From Sarcophilus harrisii (Eukaryota; Chordata; Mammalia; Dasyuromorphia; Dasyuridae): a DNA stretch of 64,000 bases. The position numbers and the translations under genes were made by a program. Shown piece after piece: positions 43,621 to 56,934 of the stretch; the stretch's first letter is position 1, and every line of letters begins with the position of its first letter. The stretch spans positions 303,047,107 through 303,111,106 of the forward strand of contig NC_045428.1 in NCBI RefSeq assembly GCF_902635505.1, given 5' to 3'. Under the pieces are notes generated by a model. It did no database searches. It was not told the DNA's origin and saw only the letters and a program-made list of their open reading frames with translations.

Positions 43621-45391
43621 GAGTCATCCCGCGTTCAGTGTCCTCCTCAGCAAAGGGAGAACACGTTCCCCCCTACCTCGGGGGAAAGCTACCTAAATAA
43701 TACAATCGACCAGTTATTTGGGGAACAAGCCTTTTTAAAATACTAAAATTGTCCAAGTTTCCTTTTTAAAAAAAACTTTGAATGTGATTATTGAAATGTC
43801 CTGAAATGAGAGACCATTAAGGTTCAATAACATGTCTGAAAAACGGACCAGCCGTTGTAAAGGCCCACTGAACGCATGTTGTGTATAGGTAACTGGGCTG
43901 GGCATGGAGCGTTCTCTCCTTCATGTTTTTATGGCTCCTTTGTGATTTCTTGAAAAACAACTTCATAAAAAAGAACCAAAAAACCTAACACTAATTAAAC
44001 TTTGCATTGGATCTGTCAGAGAGGGGTTCATATTCCTACAGGAAAGGAAGGAAAGGATTTCTCCTGTGGAGTATAGAGAATAATCCAACTCCCCTCCCCC
44101 CACCCCATCTCAGTGGGCAGTGGGATGAAATTGGAATCAAGATAGGAGACAGTCTTCAATTTCCTATGTATGCATATGAGGCAATTACTTTCCAACTTTA
44201 AACCAGAGATTAACATTTTTTTATATTGTAGGTCCCTTTAGCAATCTAGTAAAGCCTATGAACCTCTTTTCAAAATAATTGTTTTTTTTTTCCTTAATGT
44301 TAAATTTTACTTAGAAGTTAGTGAAAATAAAGATGTTAATTTTTCCAGTCCACAATCATGGATCTCCTGGAATTTATCCATTTTTGAGGGTCCATGGACC
44401 TCTGGTGAAGAATCTCTCCTTTAAACAATGAACTCTGTGGCAAAATCCCCCTCTTTGATGTAGGAAAAGTAATTGTAAATCATGGCCCAATGTGGCAAAG
44501 ATGCAATTGGAAGGACTAGTCAGGTCTCTCAACTCCAAGGGTCAGGAGCTTGAAGGAATGAGGCATAGACTAAAGGTAAGCGAACATCTCAAAAACACAA
44601 AAAATCTTGCCGGAGTGAGCAAGACAAGATAGTACATATAAAACATCTCAGCTGGCACGTGGTCTTGGTTCTTTTCCCCCTCCATTAGCGGGATGCTCAG
44701 AATTTCCATTACCATATCTGTTACTTGGTTACTCACAAAACAGAAATGCCTGCCTTTATTCCATGGAGATGGCCATTCTCTGTGATTAAAAATCATTTTA
44801 TAAAAAAATTTAAAGTGAATCTTATTACATAATTAGCTCTTACCTCCTATGCCTACACTTAATCTTTTCTGTGCTTCATATCCTGAAATTCCCTCACTTG
44901 AGCTAAGCACTCTTAGCAAATCCTGGATCTTGACACAGAAGGTGAGAGAAATACCAGCTGGAGGAAAGAGCAGGAACGGGGAAAGGACAGAAAGGGGAGT
45001 GGGGCAGGAAAAAGGGACAGGAAGGAAAGAGGAAATCATCTTAACAGAGGAAACCAGCTCCTTTTTCATTCTTGAATGTAACAGCGAATTTTGAAAGCAA
45101 TCTCATTGAAGGCTGCAGGTGGTGGTGGAAAGGGAAAAAACCTTGTCCCCAAATCCTACTGTTTAGATTTAGTCTTCATAAGCTAAGCTGGATAATTTCT
45201 AAATTTCTCTTCTTAGCATCAGTTATTTCCCAAAATAAAATCAGCTGTAATGTTTTGATTGATTGTGATTCATCTCTTAGTAAAATATATGCAAATTCTG
45301 AAGGGCCCTTTTAAAGATTCTTTTTTGGATCCCAGATGCCCCTATGAGTTTTAAAATTCTTTGACTTGTTGACATTTTGTTTCTTTTGTAG
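43324..45391 (+). other. STXBP5L: Last STXBP5L intron, about 2.1 kb
   Basis: Begins in the CpG island and holds a hAT-like fragment (44225-44420). Otherwise unassigned. Ends in acceptor gtttcttttgtag. Confidence 0.9.
44225..44420 (+). mobile_element. hAT-type DNA transposon fragment
   Basis: tagcaatctagtaaagccta, tgaacctcttttcaaaataa, gagggtccatggacctctgg, tgaagaatctctc: the two halves of a 'wrong end up' Charlie-like element with decayed ends. Confidence 0.55.
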
Positions 45392-45433
45392 TTGATGCTG
45401 AAATATAAGGATAAGAAATGGTACCAGTTTTAA
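45392..45433 (+). CDS. STXBP5L: STXBP5L (tomosyn-2), last coding exon and stop
   Basis: Codes LMLKYKDKKWYQF then TAA (45431-45433). The C-terminus is the known end of vertebrate tomosyns, with no transmembrane anchor, in contrast to VAMP; this is why tomosyn forms a cytosolic SNARE complex. Acceptor ttttgtag|TT in phase 0, matching the exon at 43103. The seven exons together give 1,313 nt, about 437 residues, or some 37% of the roughly 1,186-residue protein I recall for human. Confidence 0.97.
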   Translation: MMLKYKDKKWYQF

Positions 45434-46739
45434 GGCTGCTACAGAGACTGCAACAGCACTAAGAAATCATCCTTCAGGGAAACAATTTATTCCCAGCATC
45501 ACCATTCAACTGCTAGAAGCCACAGTTTCTTCTGTGAAATGTTTCACAGTGATTCATCTGAGGTTACCACAAGGGAGATTTAAACAGGGGAGGTTGTCAA
45601 CCCAAAGACTGGACCCCCGACTTAGATTGGTCTTCTAATGTCCATTCCAAGATTCTGTTGTAAACTTGCCTTCTCCCAAGTGGAATGGAGCTGTCATCTC
45701 GGCATGTAGTTTTTCTGAGGCATTCTGTGTAAGAACCACGGGGAGTCTTTCTGGCTAAAAATATCCTGTACAAACTAAAACATTAATGCACTTAATAAAA
45801 AAAACAAAAACCTTTGCATGATAAATTAACATCTTATGAGGAAAAGAAAAAAAGCATGTTGTGACAGAAGAAAAAAAAAAGATTCATGGTAAGCAAAGCA
45901 AACTATTAAAGATCAGCCCAATTCTACAATTTAAAAAAAAAAAAAATCTGCATTAGAAGATGCCCATGCATTTCAAGTCTATTTGCTATAGGGGGTAACT
46001 AAGGGGGAAAAAACCACCAGACTTCCTTTCTCATCTGTAACTTATATTTTTCATGGAACTTATGACATTATTGACGTTTTATGGGCAAGAGTCTGGTTAA
46101 CATTCTATTCTCCCCATAAAGCCTTTGCATTATTCAGAGTTCTTGAGTTGTAGCATCCAGCCATTGTCCAGTGCAGGAAATAATCCCCTACTAAAACTCA
46201 TTTGTTTTCTCAGGATGAGCAGTGAGTTTTCAGTAGGAAATTAATAACGGGAGCTGTATTGTTTTAAAAGCCTGGATTGTAAATTCTGCTGGGAGCCAGT
46301 GGTGGTTTTGGAGAGCAAGCCTGGGCTATCATAACCACTCTGCTAGCTTTAGGAGGTCAGCAAGTGAAAACTTGTCCAGCAACTGTTTCATGTATAAAAT
46401 GTTCTGTGTCCTGGTACCTGTTTCCTTGTGACAAATAAAACCCAGGAAGCCCTTTGTCCTTAATAGCTCTTGACCACCCCAAATGCCACTTTTCAAAGAT
46501 CTAACCAATCTGTTTTGTGGGATTCGGTAAAACACTGATTAACCAGAGTATTTGAGGAATGGGATGGATATCCTGGTTTATCCAATCTTCCAGCTGAAGC
46601 TTTGACCAAAAAATCCTTTGTTTCAACACTTGTGGTTGAAAAGGGCTTGCTAGTAGGTGATACTGAACAAAGGTAAGACTGAGGCCCTTGCAAGCCATGC
46701 TCTAGAGGAGAGAGTCCAAAAATCTGTATTTAAAGACCA

Positions 46740-47000
46740 GCTTTGCTTCTTTATGACTTATGACTCATTTTCTCTCTGCATCCTAGTTTCCTTATCTATA
46801 AGATGCTTACATTGGGCTAGATGATCTAAAAGACTTCATCCAGAATCCAAAATCAATCCTGTTAAGTATCTCAGGGTCATCTTTTGAACCATCAGTAATC
46901 ATTACAGAATGTCAGAGCAAGAAGGGGCTCCAGAGGTCATCAAATTCAGGTCTGGAAGCTTGGTTTCAAAGGAGGGAAGTGACCCAAAATCAGTTAACCT
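46740..47000 (+). repeat. Two adjoining decayed MIR-class SINE pieces
   Basis: 46740-46860: cctagtttccttatctataa, tgggctagatgatctaaaag. 46895-47000: gaatgtcagagcaagaaggg, ctccagaggtcatcaaattc, gaagtgacccaaaatcag. Confidence 0.6.
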
Positions 47001-48794
47001 CATTTTAGACTAGCCTTGTACCTATAAAGGCCAAAACCTATTCCAACCCCCAAAAGAGATCTCTTTGAAAGAAAAAAACACTTAGGTTATGCACGCAGAA
47101 AAATAAGATCAGTGATTGATAGGCCTCATTTAGTTTATGCAAGATAGGTGGGAAAAAATGAAGTCTATATTCATATCAATCTTGAGAGTTAATGGCAGAT
47201 CTAGAGCTACACAGCTGCTTGTATAATGGGTTGAGTCTGTCAGAAAACGGCTTATTTTTTTAAACTATATCCTCACTCTCCATCAGTTTGCTTGTGATTT
47301 TTTTCCCCTCTCCTAAAAGTGGAATGCAATTTCTAAAATGCCAGTTAATTAAGGGACTGCCTTAGTTGGGAGTCTGGTTAATCAAGGTTTTATTGTGTTT
47401 GCAAAAACAGAATTACCATTTCTTCTTAAGAATTAATTCCTTTTTTCTAAGGCTTAGTCATTTTCACAGCCAGAAAGTGAGATTTCAAATTAGTTTCTTA
47501 GTGGGAATGCCCCATGAATTCCTATGCAACAGAGCTTCTCCTATAAATGCTGGAAAATTTGTCAAGGATTGAGATGTTTGAAGGAGGCAGTAATTTCAGG
47601 TCATATTATTTGCCTCTATCCTGAAATGTTTCCTAATTTGGTGGGCACTCCTTAGAACCTGCCCAAACCAATGAACTGCCTTGATGTGACAGATCAGGAG
47701 ACGACATACATTTGGGATGAGTGAATTGTAAATAGTACAATTATTTGGGAAACTCAGAATCCAAGTCTGCACAGTGGATTGGCAGCCGTAATGCAGCATC
47801 TATATCAAGGTCAAGGACCTGGTTTTCCTGGCTTTCTTCTAAATTATCGAAGTTGGAGATGTGGAAATTCATCTATGCTTTTCATTTTGACTAAGAGAAA
47901 TAAGAGGTACTTTGTAAATGTACAACTGAAAATGTCAGCCACCAGCTTTCCCCCAAAAGAAATCATCCAAATGTCAACCAACATTACTGTACAAATTTAG
48001 TGGTGAAAATGCTTCAGCAAAAACTATAATTTTAAAGTCTGAACTTTTCATTTTATGATGAAATAAAATACCTATTTTGATGGGGGAACCGATCCAGCCT
48101 TCATGCTACTCTTTCTCCAGGCGGCAGCAACGTGCAGTGGCTATTTATGTGGCCAGGATGGTGTCCTTGAAGGAGTGTGGCAAGGTGACCATTTCCTCCA
48201 AGGTTGAGCGTCCATCTTCCCCCCCCATCCCCGTGGCGGCCGGCATGCCTGCTAATCCTCAGAGGTCAACCAGCGCCTTAGCCTTGGGCTCGTTGCCAGG
48301 GTTTCAGGCAAAATAGCTATGTGCTTGGAGACCCCCAGGGAACCGGCCCCTCCCTGACAGACAGACCTGTTTTTGACAACTTAGGGGACGGTGTCTGGAG
48401 AAATGACTCCTTCACCAGACATTGCTGCTGAGTAACCTCAAGGGCTAAGAAGGATTTTCAGTTTTCCAGGTTATTTACTAATTCCCAGAGTAACATATAG
48501 TGCTGAGCAGCCTGTAAAGATCCTGACACCTAAAGCTCTCCAATCTGAAAAATCTCTGTCCAGTCCAGTTTCAGTTCTCTATGGGACTAAAATTCCTCCC
48601 CTGATATCACAGCTCCCTGAAGTTTATAGAGCTGCAGTGAAGGAAAGCAACAGCTCTTTGTTCTTCTTAGTCATCCTCACCCCCAGGCCCCGGTGGGACA
48701 GAGCATATAAGCTAATTCTTCCTACCCTGCCCCCAAATTAACAGGTAATTATCTATGTTCAATACATCTTGGGATTTTTGGTTTTGTTTTGTTT

Positions 48795-48937
48795 GATTTT
48801 TTGCTGAGGCAATTGGGGGTTGTGACTTGCCCAGGTCACACAGTCAGGAAGTGTTAAGTGTCTGAGCTCAGATTTGAACTCGGGTCCTCCTGACTTCAGG
48901 GCTGGTGCTCTATCCACTGAGCCACCTAGCTGTCCCT
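48795..48937 (-). mobile_element. WSINE1-type CORE-SINE, minus strand
   Basis: T-run then gctgaggcaattgggggttg, gacttgcccaggtcacacag, tcaggaagtgttaagtgtct, ctgacttcagggctggtgct, tccactgagccacctagctg: the reverse complement of the copy at 25711. If the 3' UTR spans it, the SINE is in the message in antisense. Confidence 0.9.
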
Positions 48938-50369
48938 CACATTTTGGTTTTTAATAACTCACAGACTTAAAAACTGAGACCTAGGGAGGTCAACTTAACT
49001 TTCTCAAGATCAAAAAAGGGACCATCAGGAACACCCTAATCTCCTGAGCAGATCACAGATTGTTTTTTCCCCCTCTACTCAATGCCATTTTGGTCTTTTA
49101 ATTACAGTATAAACCATTTTCCAATATTGCTCAATATTATGCAAAAATCTCTTGTGACGAGGGCCAAAAAGATGATCAAACTCCAGCCTCAAGACTATTG
49201 ATTAGCAAGTATTTCACCTGGGCTTTATTTCCTTTAGAACTGGCCTAAAAATGACCTCTTTCTCCATGCCTTAAACAAAAAAAAAAAAAAAAAGAAAAAA
49301 TTCATTTTGTTTCCACACTAGTGCCCACTGATATACTGTTTCAATACTTGTTAATCTTCAATATTTGGTTCATTTTTTTACAAAAAACCTACATTTCAGA
49401 AAAGATATTCTCTAACTAAATGGGACAACACCTAATTCAGTGAACAATAGTGTCATTTTGTGTATCCACCCAAAAGGTTTGAGTTTAGTTACACTATATC
49501 ATTTGGAGAATTTTTATTTTATTATAATGTGTGCATAGGTGCAGGCTGACAACTTCCTCTTATTACTAAAAGAATGCATCTTGCACACACATATTGTAGA
49601 CCTGAGCTAAATTATTCCATAAGTAAATCATTCCTGATTATTTCATATATGAGAAACTATACATCCTAATTCTGGAGAAAACCTCTCTAAATTCCTCAAA
49701 TATCAGAATTCTAGTCTTTAAGGAGTATGTAACGTACATTAATTAGAAAAAAGGCTAACAAAGTGTTACTTAGCTGTGTTCTTTAAAACTTTGTTTTAAT
49801 GAGTAGTTAAGAATAATTGTATTTTAGTAGATCATATCAAAGTCAATAGCCCAGTGCTTCTGCAGTGCTTGATAGGTCTTCTCTTAAGTATTCAAGTGAT
49901 TTCCCATGAAATCTTATTTATAAACCCTTTCTTAAAGCAGGAAGTAAACTTCAATCAACAAACTCCTAATCAGTGGAATCAAAATTAATAGAAATTTACT
50001 GTATTAAAATCATTCCTATCATCCAGAGAAATCTCAAAGAAAATGATGTTCATCAAGGTTTTTCTTTGAACACTTGTTTTCCTGCGTTGACCTAGGTGAA
50101 CATATCTTTCCTTTAGAAAATGGGACCTTTTCCAGGACATCAGAAGAGATTCCTGGTGGCTAAGTTTGTGTGAGAACTGCCCACATGTAGCATCACAAGA
50201 GGCAGCTGTAATTCTAGCCTCCTGTCTAGTTATTGACCCGATCTCCAGCCTGGGTCTCAAAAGAAGTCATTTCCACGTATTTCCTAAAGAAAACAGACTT
50301 TCTAACAGCCCACAAAACAGTGGGAGAGGAATACAGGATTCATTCTCTCAGTTACAATTTGACATGAGC

Positions 50370-50375
50370 AATAAA
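50370..50375 (+). terminator. Candidate poly(A) signal of STXBP5L
   Basis: AATAAA followed within 15-40 bases by cttgtgtttttcattgtttg, a U/GU-rich element. Would give a 3' UTR of about 5 kb. Confidence 0.45.
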
Positions 50376-50687
50376 CTTGACTAATGTCTTGTGTTTTTCA
50401 TTGTTTGGGGCCTATTTGTTCATTTATTTGTTCTTAGTCCTTGGAAAGCTGCACTCACATTATCATAATATACAGGATTTGATACAGACGCAGCTATCTG
50501 TTTAACATGGTGGCCCAGGGTTTCCTGTTCCTTGGGAATCCCCTTCAGAGAGCAAACGTTTTGTTTGTTTTTTCCTTTTTTAGTGATTTAACCATAAAGC
50601 TGACAGAACTGTACATATTTGATGCAGGTCTTTATTAGCTGCAGAAGGTATAACATTATGTTAAGTTCATACTCCTATAGTGATGTC

Positions 50688-50689
<2 letters not shown>

Positions 50690-50747
<58 letters not shown>
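50690..50747. repeat. (TA)29 microsatellite
   Basis: Perfect AT dinucleotide run, 58 bases. Self-complementary. Confidence 0.97.
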
Positions 50748-50748
<1 letters not shown>

Positions 50749-51980
50749 CAATAGGTGCATAATGACCAGGAAAAAGTAAAGTGAGCTGGGGAGAGAATAT
50801 TGGAGAATTTTTACGTGGCTTACGATCACTGAGGAAACCTGTTCTTTTGAGGGAAATCAGAAGTATCTTTATATGGGGGCTGTGGCCTCTGATGTGGGAG
50901 AGGGGAGATGGCAAATGGAGGCAAGGAGATTCTTGCCAGTGCATCACTGCAAACTGGTCCCATCGCCAGCTCCCTCTTTCCCCAGGTCCAAGCTGCCGGC
51001 CCCATTTGCAGCCACCCTATTGGCAGGCGGAATAGAAAGCCTGTGTTGTACACTTTGGAGAGGACCCTGAGGTCTCTGCCTGCCAGAGCCTAAAATTCAC
51101 ACCTCTAGACATTCATTTGAAAGGAAGCACCGGCTCCCAATTTGTCCTTGAAGGGTAACTTGTTAGCCACCGTGAGATTATCAAATCCTCTGCTATTAAC
51201 CAGTAGAATAGGTCAATGAAAACAGGAGACATCCCAAGGAGATGAGTTCTGATGGGCAGAAGTGATCAAACTGTCACAAAGTCAAAGCACAAGATGTTCC
51301 CAGAAGGCTGCTGGTTCAAATGCCAGCCGAGGTGTCCAAACACAGGACGCCCTGGGGACTGAAGAGAACCCCACGCCTCGGCCTTATTGTGCTACTTCAG
51401 GCCAGCCTCTCCTTGGAGACCCTCCTCACTTTAGTCTTAGACAAGACAGAAAGAGGAGCAGAGGAAAGGGAACTGGCCTGGGTGGGTGGATGGACTAGCC
51501 AGGGGCTGCCCAGGCAGCCACAGCAGTGGCCCATTACCATGCAGGACTTTAAGCTCTAGATGAACCCCCACGAGAGCCGCCACCCCTCCCCAAAGTGGCC
51601 GAGACCATTGGGAAACTCAGAGCCATGGAAAGTGCAGTGTGCCAGGAGACAAGATGAGAAAGCAACCTTCTGTTCATCAGTGCCCCTGACGTTCTTCCCG
51701 TAACTGCCCCTCTTCCCAACTGTATTAGCCAGAAAAGGAGACCCGGTGAAGTTGGATGGATAGTGGTGCATAGGACTGAAAATCCCAAGAAGCTAGGCTT
51801 TTTAGTCTCTATATGATGTTTTACTCTATATAATTAAGAAACCAATGACACAATTGATGTACTTTTCTTTCATCTTCAGAATTTTTGCATCTTTTCAGAA
51901 TATGAAAAATTACTATTTTTCTGTTGCATTCAGCAAGTGTGACTATAATTATCAGAATTCTTGTAGTCTGTAGAGAGATC

Positions 51981-51986
51981 AATAAA
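51981..51986 (+). terminator. Candidate distal poly(A) signal of STXBP5L
   Basis: AATAAA followed by tatatgtttgtacatagatg and tgctctctgt, GU-rich. It sits where repeat density rises again, so it is a plausible end of the longest transcript. Confidence 0.45.
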
Positions 51987-52214
51987 CTTGTATATGTTTG
52001 TACATAGATGTGCTCTCTGTATAAAAATATGTAATACCCATGTTGTGGACTGGTCAGTGTCCAGGAGTCGTGCTTTCCTATTATACTTAATACACGTATG
52101 AGAAAGACTTTCAAACCTGAAACATGCTCACTATAGACATTCAGGCTTCCTGTGAAATGAGAAAAGTGTGGTTTATTTTAGGCCTGTTTCAGAGATGGTT
52201 GGAATCACGTCATA

Positions 52215-52306
52215 AACCAAGCAAAAAAAAAAAAAAAGGTTTTAAAAGAAAAAAATAAAAATGCTCACCCACTTAATTCATTATTATAAAAAAAAAAAAA
52301 AAAAAA
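52215..52306. repeat. A-rich simple sequence
   Basis: Runs of A at 52221-52236 and 52288-52306. No element attached that I can name. Confidence 0.8.
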
Positions 52307-52379
52307 ACAGGGGGAAATGATGTTGGTACAGAAATACAGAAGACCCATTTTCCATCAAGGTGGAAATTTTATACCTTTT

Positions 52380-52620
52380 TTAATAGTAAGTTAACAAACA
52401 TTCATTAAACAAATCACTTTGTACTAGGAACTCTAAGTCAGGCCTGGGAATACAAATACAAGGGAAAAGGTAGCCCCTGTCCTCAAAGAACTGACATTTC
52501 AATAAGGAAGACAGGGATGATAAAAAGCAAAGAAGCGAAAGGCCTGGTCCCACAAGAGGAGACGGGCGGAGGGGCAGAACAGAGCGGCCGGTGCAGCTCA
52601 TTCCCCAGGAACCCACCTCT
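52380..52620 (-). mobile_element. L2-like LINE tail, minus strand
   Basis: aacattcattaaacaaatca, cctgggaatacaaatacaag, cccctgtcctcaaagaactg form the tail complement. GC-rich decayed sequence follows. Confidence 0.55.
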
Positions 52621-52660
52621 GAATCTCGGGACAAGGTCGGACACTTCTGAAGGAAATGAA

Positions 52661-52919
52661 GGAGCAGCTGGATGGCACAGTGGGTAGAGCAGATGCAGGG
52701 CTGGAATCAGGAAAAGCCGAGTTCAGGTCTAGCCTAAGGCACTTATTAGCCCTGTGTTGGGGAAATTACTTAATTTCTGTCTACCTCATTTTCATCAACC
52801 ATCAAATTTACTACGACTTACTCCCCAAGGTTGTTGACTGAAATTAGGTAATAATTGTAAAGCACTTAGCACAGCACCTGACACAGTGTGCGTTACACAT
52901 AAATGCTAGCAATTATTCT
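52661..52919 (+). repeat. CORE-SINE (MAR1/MON type), full length
   Basis: ggagcagctggatggcacag, gcagggctggaatcaggaaa, gggaaattacttaatttctg, aattgtaaagcacttagcac, agcacctgacacagtgtgcg, aaatgctagcaatta: head, CORE and MIR-like tail all present. Confidence 0.85.
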
Positions 52920-53967
52920 TAATACTGTTATCATCATCGTTATTTGTCTGAGCCACTGTCCTCAGGAACAAACAGGATACAGGAGGGAGCAGACTGACTC
53001 GCCCCATCCAGAAGAAAGTTCCTCCAGAGGTGGGAGTAAACATGAGAAAGTTCCAGATACAATGACCAAGTACTTCACAAGTCCACAGGACCAAAGAAAA
53101 GAGTCACTCCACAAGTCCAAGTAGAAGAATTCCCTAGACACAAGAAATACTGAAGTTCCCAAAAGTGAAACAAAAGGCACAATATAAATATAAAAAAGGA
53201 TAGCAAGGATCCTTTTCGTAATCTAGAAATGAGAATGATCTTACTCAATAATTTAATTCCATGGAACTTAGAATAGGCCAAAAAAGAAAACAATAAGACA
53301 ATAAAAATTTTAAAGTAAAATCAAAAGATGAGTGGGAGAAACAGATTTTTTTTTAAAAATTATATTCTATTAAAAAGAACTAGCTTGGAAAAGGCCTAAG
53401 AAAGAAAATCTGAGGATCATCAGACTACCTAAAAAATAAGACTAATAAAAAGAAATCATGAATGCAGCCCACTCAAAATTCTCAGAACCAGAGAGCAAAG
53501 TGAAAAAAAAAAATTCACTATTATCTCTTGAAAGAAATCTGTAAATTAAAAGTCCCTGGAATGACATACCAAATTTCAGAGCTTTCAGGGACAAAAAAAA
53601 TTTGTTGTAAATAGCCAAAAAAACACAAGATTTGGAAGCTGCTTCTTTAAAAAAGAGGAGAGTTTGAATAATGATATTTCAAAAATCAAAAGATAAAAAA
53701 AGTTGACTGAGAATAATGAATCCAGCAAAACAGAACAATATTATAGGGAGAAATTTGGTCATTAACAAAATAGTGGATTTACAATCATTCCTGATGAAAA
53801 GGTGAACAGAACAGTAGATATTTTGGGAAGGAAATACATGAGTCAAATATTTTTAAAAAGTGTATTCTTTCGATGAACATATTTAAGTAGAAGAAACTAA
53901 ATTAAAATTAATTGTTTATATGCTGAAAAGCATCCCCTCAGAACCTCAATATCCTCAAGGATTTGAT

Positions 53968-54190
53968 GTTATTATTGTTCAATTATTTTTCAGTCATGTT
54001 CAATTCTTCAAGACTTCATTTAGGATTTTCTTGCCAAAGATACTGGAATGTTTTGCCATCCCTCCTCCAGCTCATTTTGCAGATGAGAAGACTGAGAGAA
54101 ACAGGGGTATGTGACTTGCCCAGGGTCACACAGCAGCTGGATTTGAATCCCAAGTCTGGTACTTTATCCACTGTGCCACCTGGCTGCCCC
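53968..54190 (-). mobile_element. MAR1-like SINE, minus strand, inside L1
   Basis: gttcaattatttttcagtca, ttcttgccaaagatactgga, cagctcattttgcagatgag, gtgacttgcccagggtcaca, ccactgtgccacctggctgc. Full length, moderately diverged. Confidence 0.9.
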
Positions 54191-56934
54191 ATAACTTCAA
54201 AGGTGATCAAAATTTAGTAAGACAGGTGGAGGGCTTTATTCCATATTGATGGCATTGAGAGAACAGAATGGGAAGGATGAGGGACTATGACTCTCAATAT
54301 CTCACATAGTGTGAATTCATAATATAAGAGAATACAAAAATGAAGAAAGAATAGGGGTAATGAGCATCCATGAACCCACTTTTATACAAAGAGGACAAAA
54401 AATGAAAGGAATGCACACAGAGGATAGGATAAAATACATTAAGCTCATCGTGGAGCTATTAGGAAGTATAAGAGGGAGGGCAGTAGAGGGGACAGAGTAC
54501 TCATAAGCTAAGCAAACTGCAGACTAAGAGAGAGTTTGCCAAGAAGACTAAAAGAATAAAAACCTATGATAAGGATGCAGGTCCAGATGAGAAGGTGGCA
54601 ATACAGTGGAAAGAAGTCACCTCATTTACAGACCACAGTCAATAGGCAAATTCATTCCTTTTCACCAGTTGTTCTTAGTAAAGAGGAGGCGCCAGGGCAA
54701 AGAGAGCATATAAACAAGTAACAATCATAGCCATAAGAATGAATGGGATCAAATCACCCATAAAATATAAAAGGAAAAAAAGACAATGAATTAGAAAGCA
54801 GAATCTGGCAATGCAGTTTACCAAAAAACAAACAAACAAAACACATGAAACAAAGATTCATGAAGACTTAAAATAAGGGCAGAAATAGAATCTATTATCT
54901 TCCCTGGAGAACTTAAAAAAAAAAAAAAAACACCACCAAAACAGGTAGTAATCATGATTTCAGACAAGTCTATGGTAAAAATAAAAATAAAATGATGTAA
55001 GTAGTGAAACTACATTACATTTAAAAACACCACAGATCCTGAATGGTAGATATTGCATCAATACTTAATATATATATGGGTGCCCATAAGTCTTTATGCA
55101 ATTTTAGGCTAATTAAACTATTCAAAGCTTTAAACTAAACTACAACATTTGGGACTCCTTGCATATCATCTAGATATCTAAAGAAAACTTTGCTGAACTG
55201 TAGGAAGAAATAGCAAAACTATAACAGTGAGGGAATTCTACATATCCCTTTTAGGCAAAGTAAACATGAAATAAATTAAGCACCTGAATAGAACTTTAAA
55301 TAACTTAGAGACTACTAAATAACAGAAACATTCAAATATTGCTCAGCCATGCATGAAACCATTACAAAAAAGTGACCATATATTTGGCATAAAATACTAT
55401 AAACAAACGCAAAAATTCAGAACTGCTAAGCACATGTTTTATTATGATGGAGTGAAACTTAGCTTTGATAAAGGGTCTCTGAGAAATGAATCATAATACT
55501 AGTAAAAAATTAGTGAGTCAAATAATCACATAAAAAAATCTTACCAAAAAAAAAAAAAGTGGTGACAATGAGACACTCTACCATAACTTATAGTGTGCAA
55601 CTAAAGCAGTCTTTAGGAGAAAATCTATTATCTCTCCATACTTCCATCAACAAAAGAAAAGAACCTCAAATCAATGAAACAGGCATGAAACTAAATTTAA
55701 AAAAAAACTAAAAAAGCAACAAATTAGAAATTTGTAACTTAAACACCAAAATAAAAAGTCAGAAAAGTCAAAGAAGAGATTTAACACTAAAAGAAGAAAT
55801 TAATTGAAAACAAATAACCCATTGAAATGATCAATAAAACTAATAGGCTTTTTGACATCAGAATATGAAAATTCTCATTTTGACTATCAAAATGAAATGA
55901 AGGAAACTATTGAAAAAGCCATTGCCTAACTATATTCAAACAAATTCTAGATGAAATAGATGAACACTTTTTTAAAAATACAAAATATTCAGGTTAACAA
56001 AAGAAAAATATTATATAAGTAACTCAATTAGCTAAAAAGAAAACTCGAAAAACCATAAATTAAATCTCAAAATGGGGAAAAGAAACCTATAACTAGATGG
56101 ATTTACAGGTGAATTCTATTAAACACAAAGAAAAATTAAACTCGATGTTACATACACTTTGCAAAAATAGGTAGAATATCCTTCCAAACTTTTTAAGACA
56201 AACGTATGGTCTTGATATCTATACTAGAGACAAAGTAGAGGAAGAAAATTGCAGATTAATATCCCTAAAGAATACTGACAAAACTACTGAATAAAGTGTT
56301 AGCAAACAAGTACAAAAATGATATACTATGACCAGGTTAGATTACCAGGAATGGGGAGAACTGGTTGAAGATTAGGAAAACTATAAATATAATATACCGC
56401 ATTAATAACAAAAAAAAAAGAAAACTACATGATTATTTCAATATATTTTGAAAGGGTTTTTGACAAAATTCAATATTCTTTCCTCTGAAAATTATAAGAA
56501 AGTATACGTAGAAAATAGTATCATACCCAAAATAATTTACTAATTTAGAGTCACACACCAAAGGATTCTTTTATAGTAGAGAAATTAATAATGGGATTTC
56601 TCTGGAAGAATAAAACATCAAAAATGAGGAGAAATTTATTTAAAAACATTCTGAGAAGGGATCCATAGGTTTTAAAACTATCAAAAGAGACCAGGACAAA
56701 AAGGTTTAAGAACCCCAGGGTCTCATATCCAATATCACCTACCATTTACTAATATAAGGTACAAACAGATATATGACTTAGACATAGAAAATGACAAATT
56801 GCTACCAATAGCTATAGGAAAACAATGCTCCAAATCACTAATAGAGAAAAATCAAATTAAATCGATTCTGAGCTTCTATCTCTTACACAAAAGACTAACA
56901 AGAAAGGAAAATGGCAATTGTTGGAGGAACTGTT

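Larger units (their letters stand above)
45434..52010 (+). other. STXBP5L: Probable STXBP5L 3' UTR and downstream DNA
   Basis: Low in repeats compared with the introns, consistent with a long brain-type 3' UTR. AATAAA occurs at 45794, 46434, 48062, 50370 and 51981; the last two have GU-rich sequence just downstream. GC-richer patches occur at about 48070-48330 and 51000-51760. Repeats within it are decayed MIRs (46740-46860, 46895-47000), a WSINE1-type SINE on the - strand (48795-48937) and a (TA)29 run (50690-50747). How far the transcript runs is inference. Confidence 0.6.

Noticed and set aside
43178-43746. Long frames of 149-182 residues on both strands in the CpG island
   Set aside because: The + frame reads through the clear donor at 43324 of the STXBP5L exon; the others are open because stop codons are rare in GC-rich DNA.
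9956-45433. Assignment to the paralogue STXBP5 instead of STXBP5L
   Set aside because: Wording such as GGSGQTFDREELFGEASAGK and LTRARIALDERGQRLGELEE, plus the POLQ neighbour, fits STXBP5L.
48077-48316. 79-residue frame in a GC-richer patch after STXBP5L
   Set aside because: Not recognised, no splice or initiation context, and better explained as 3' UTR.
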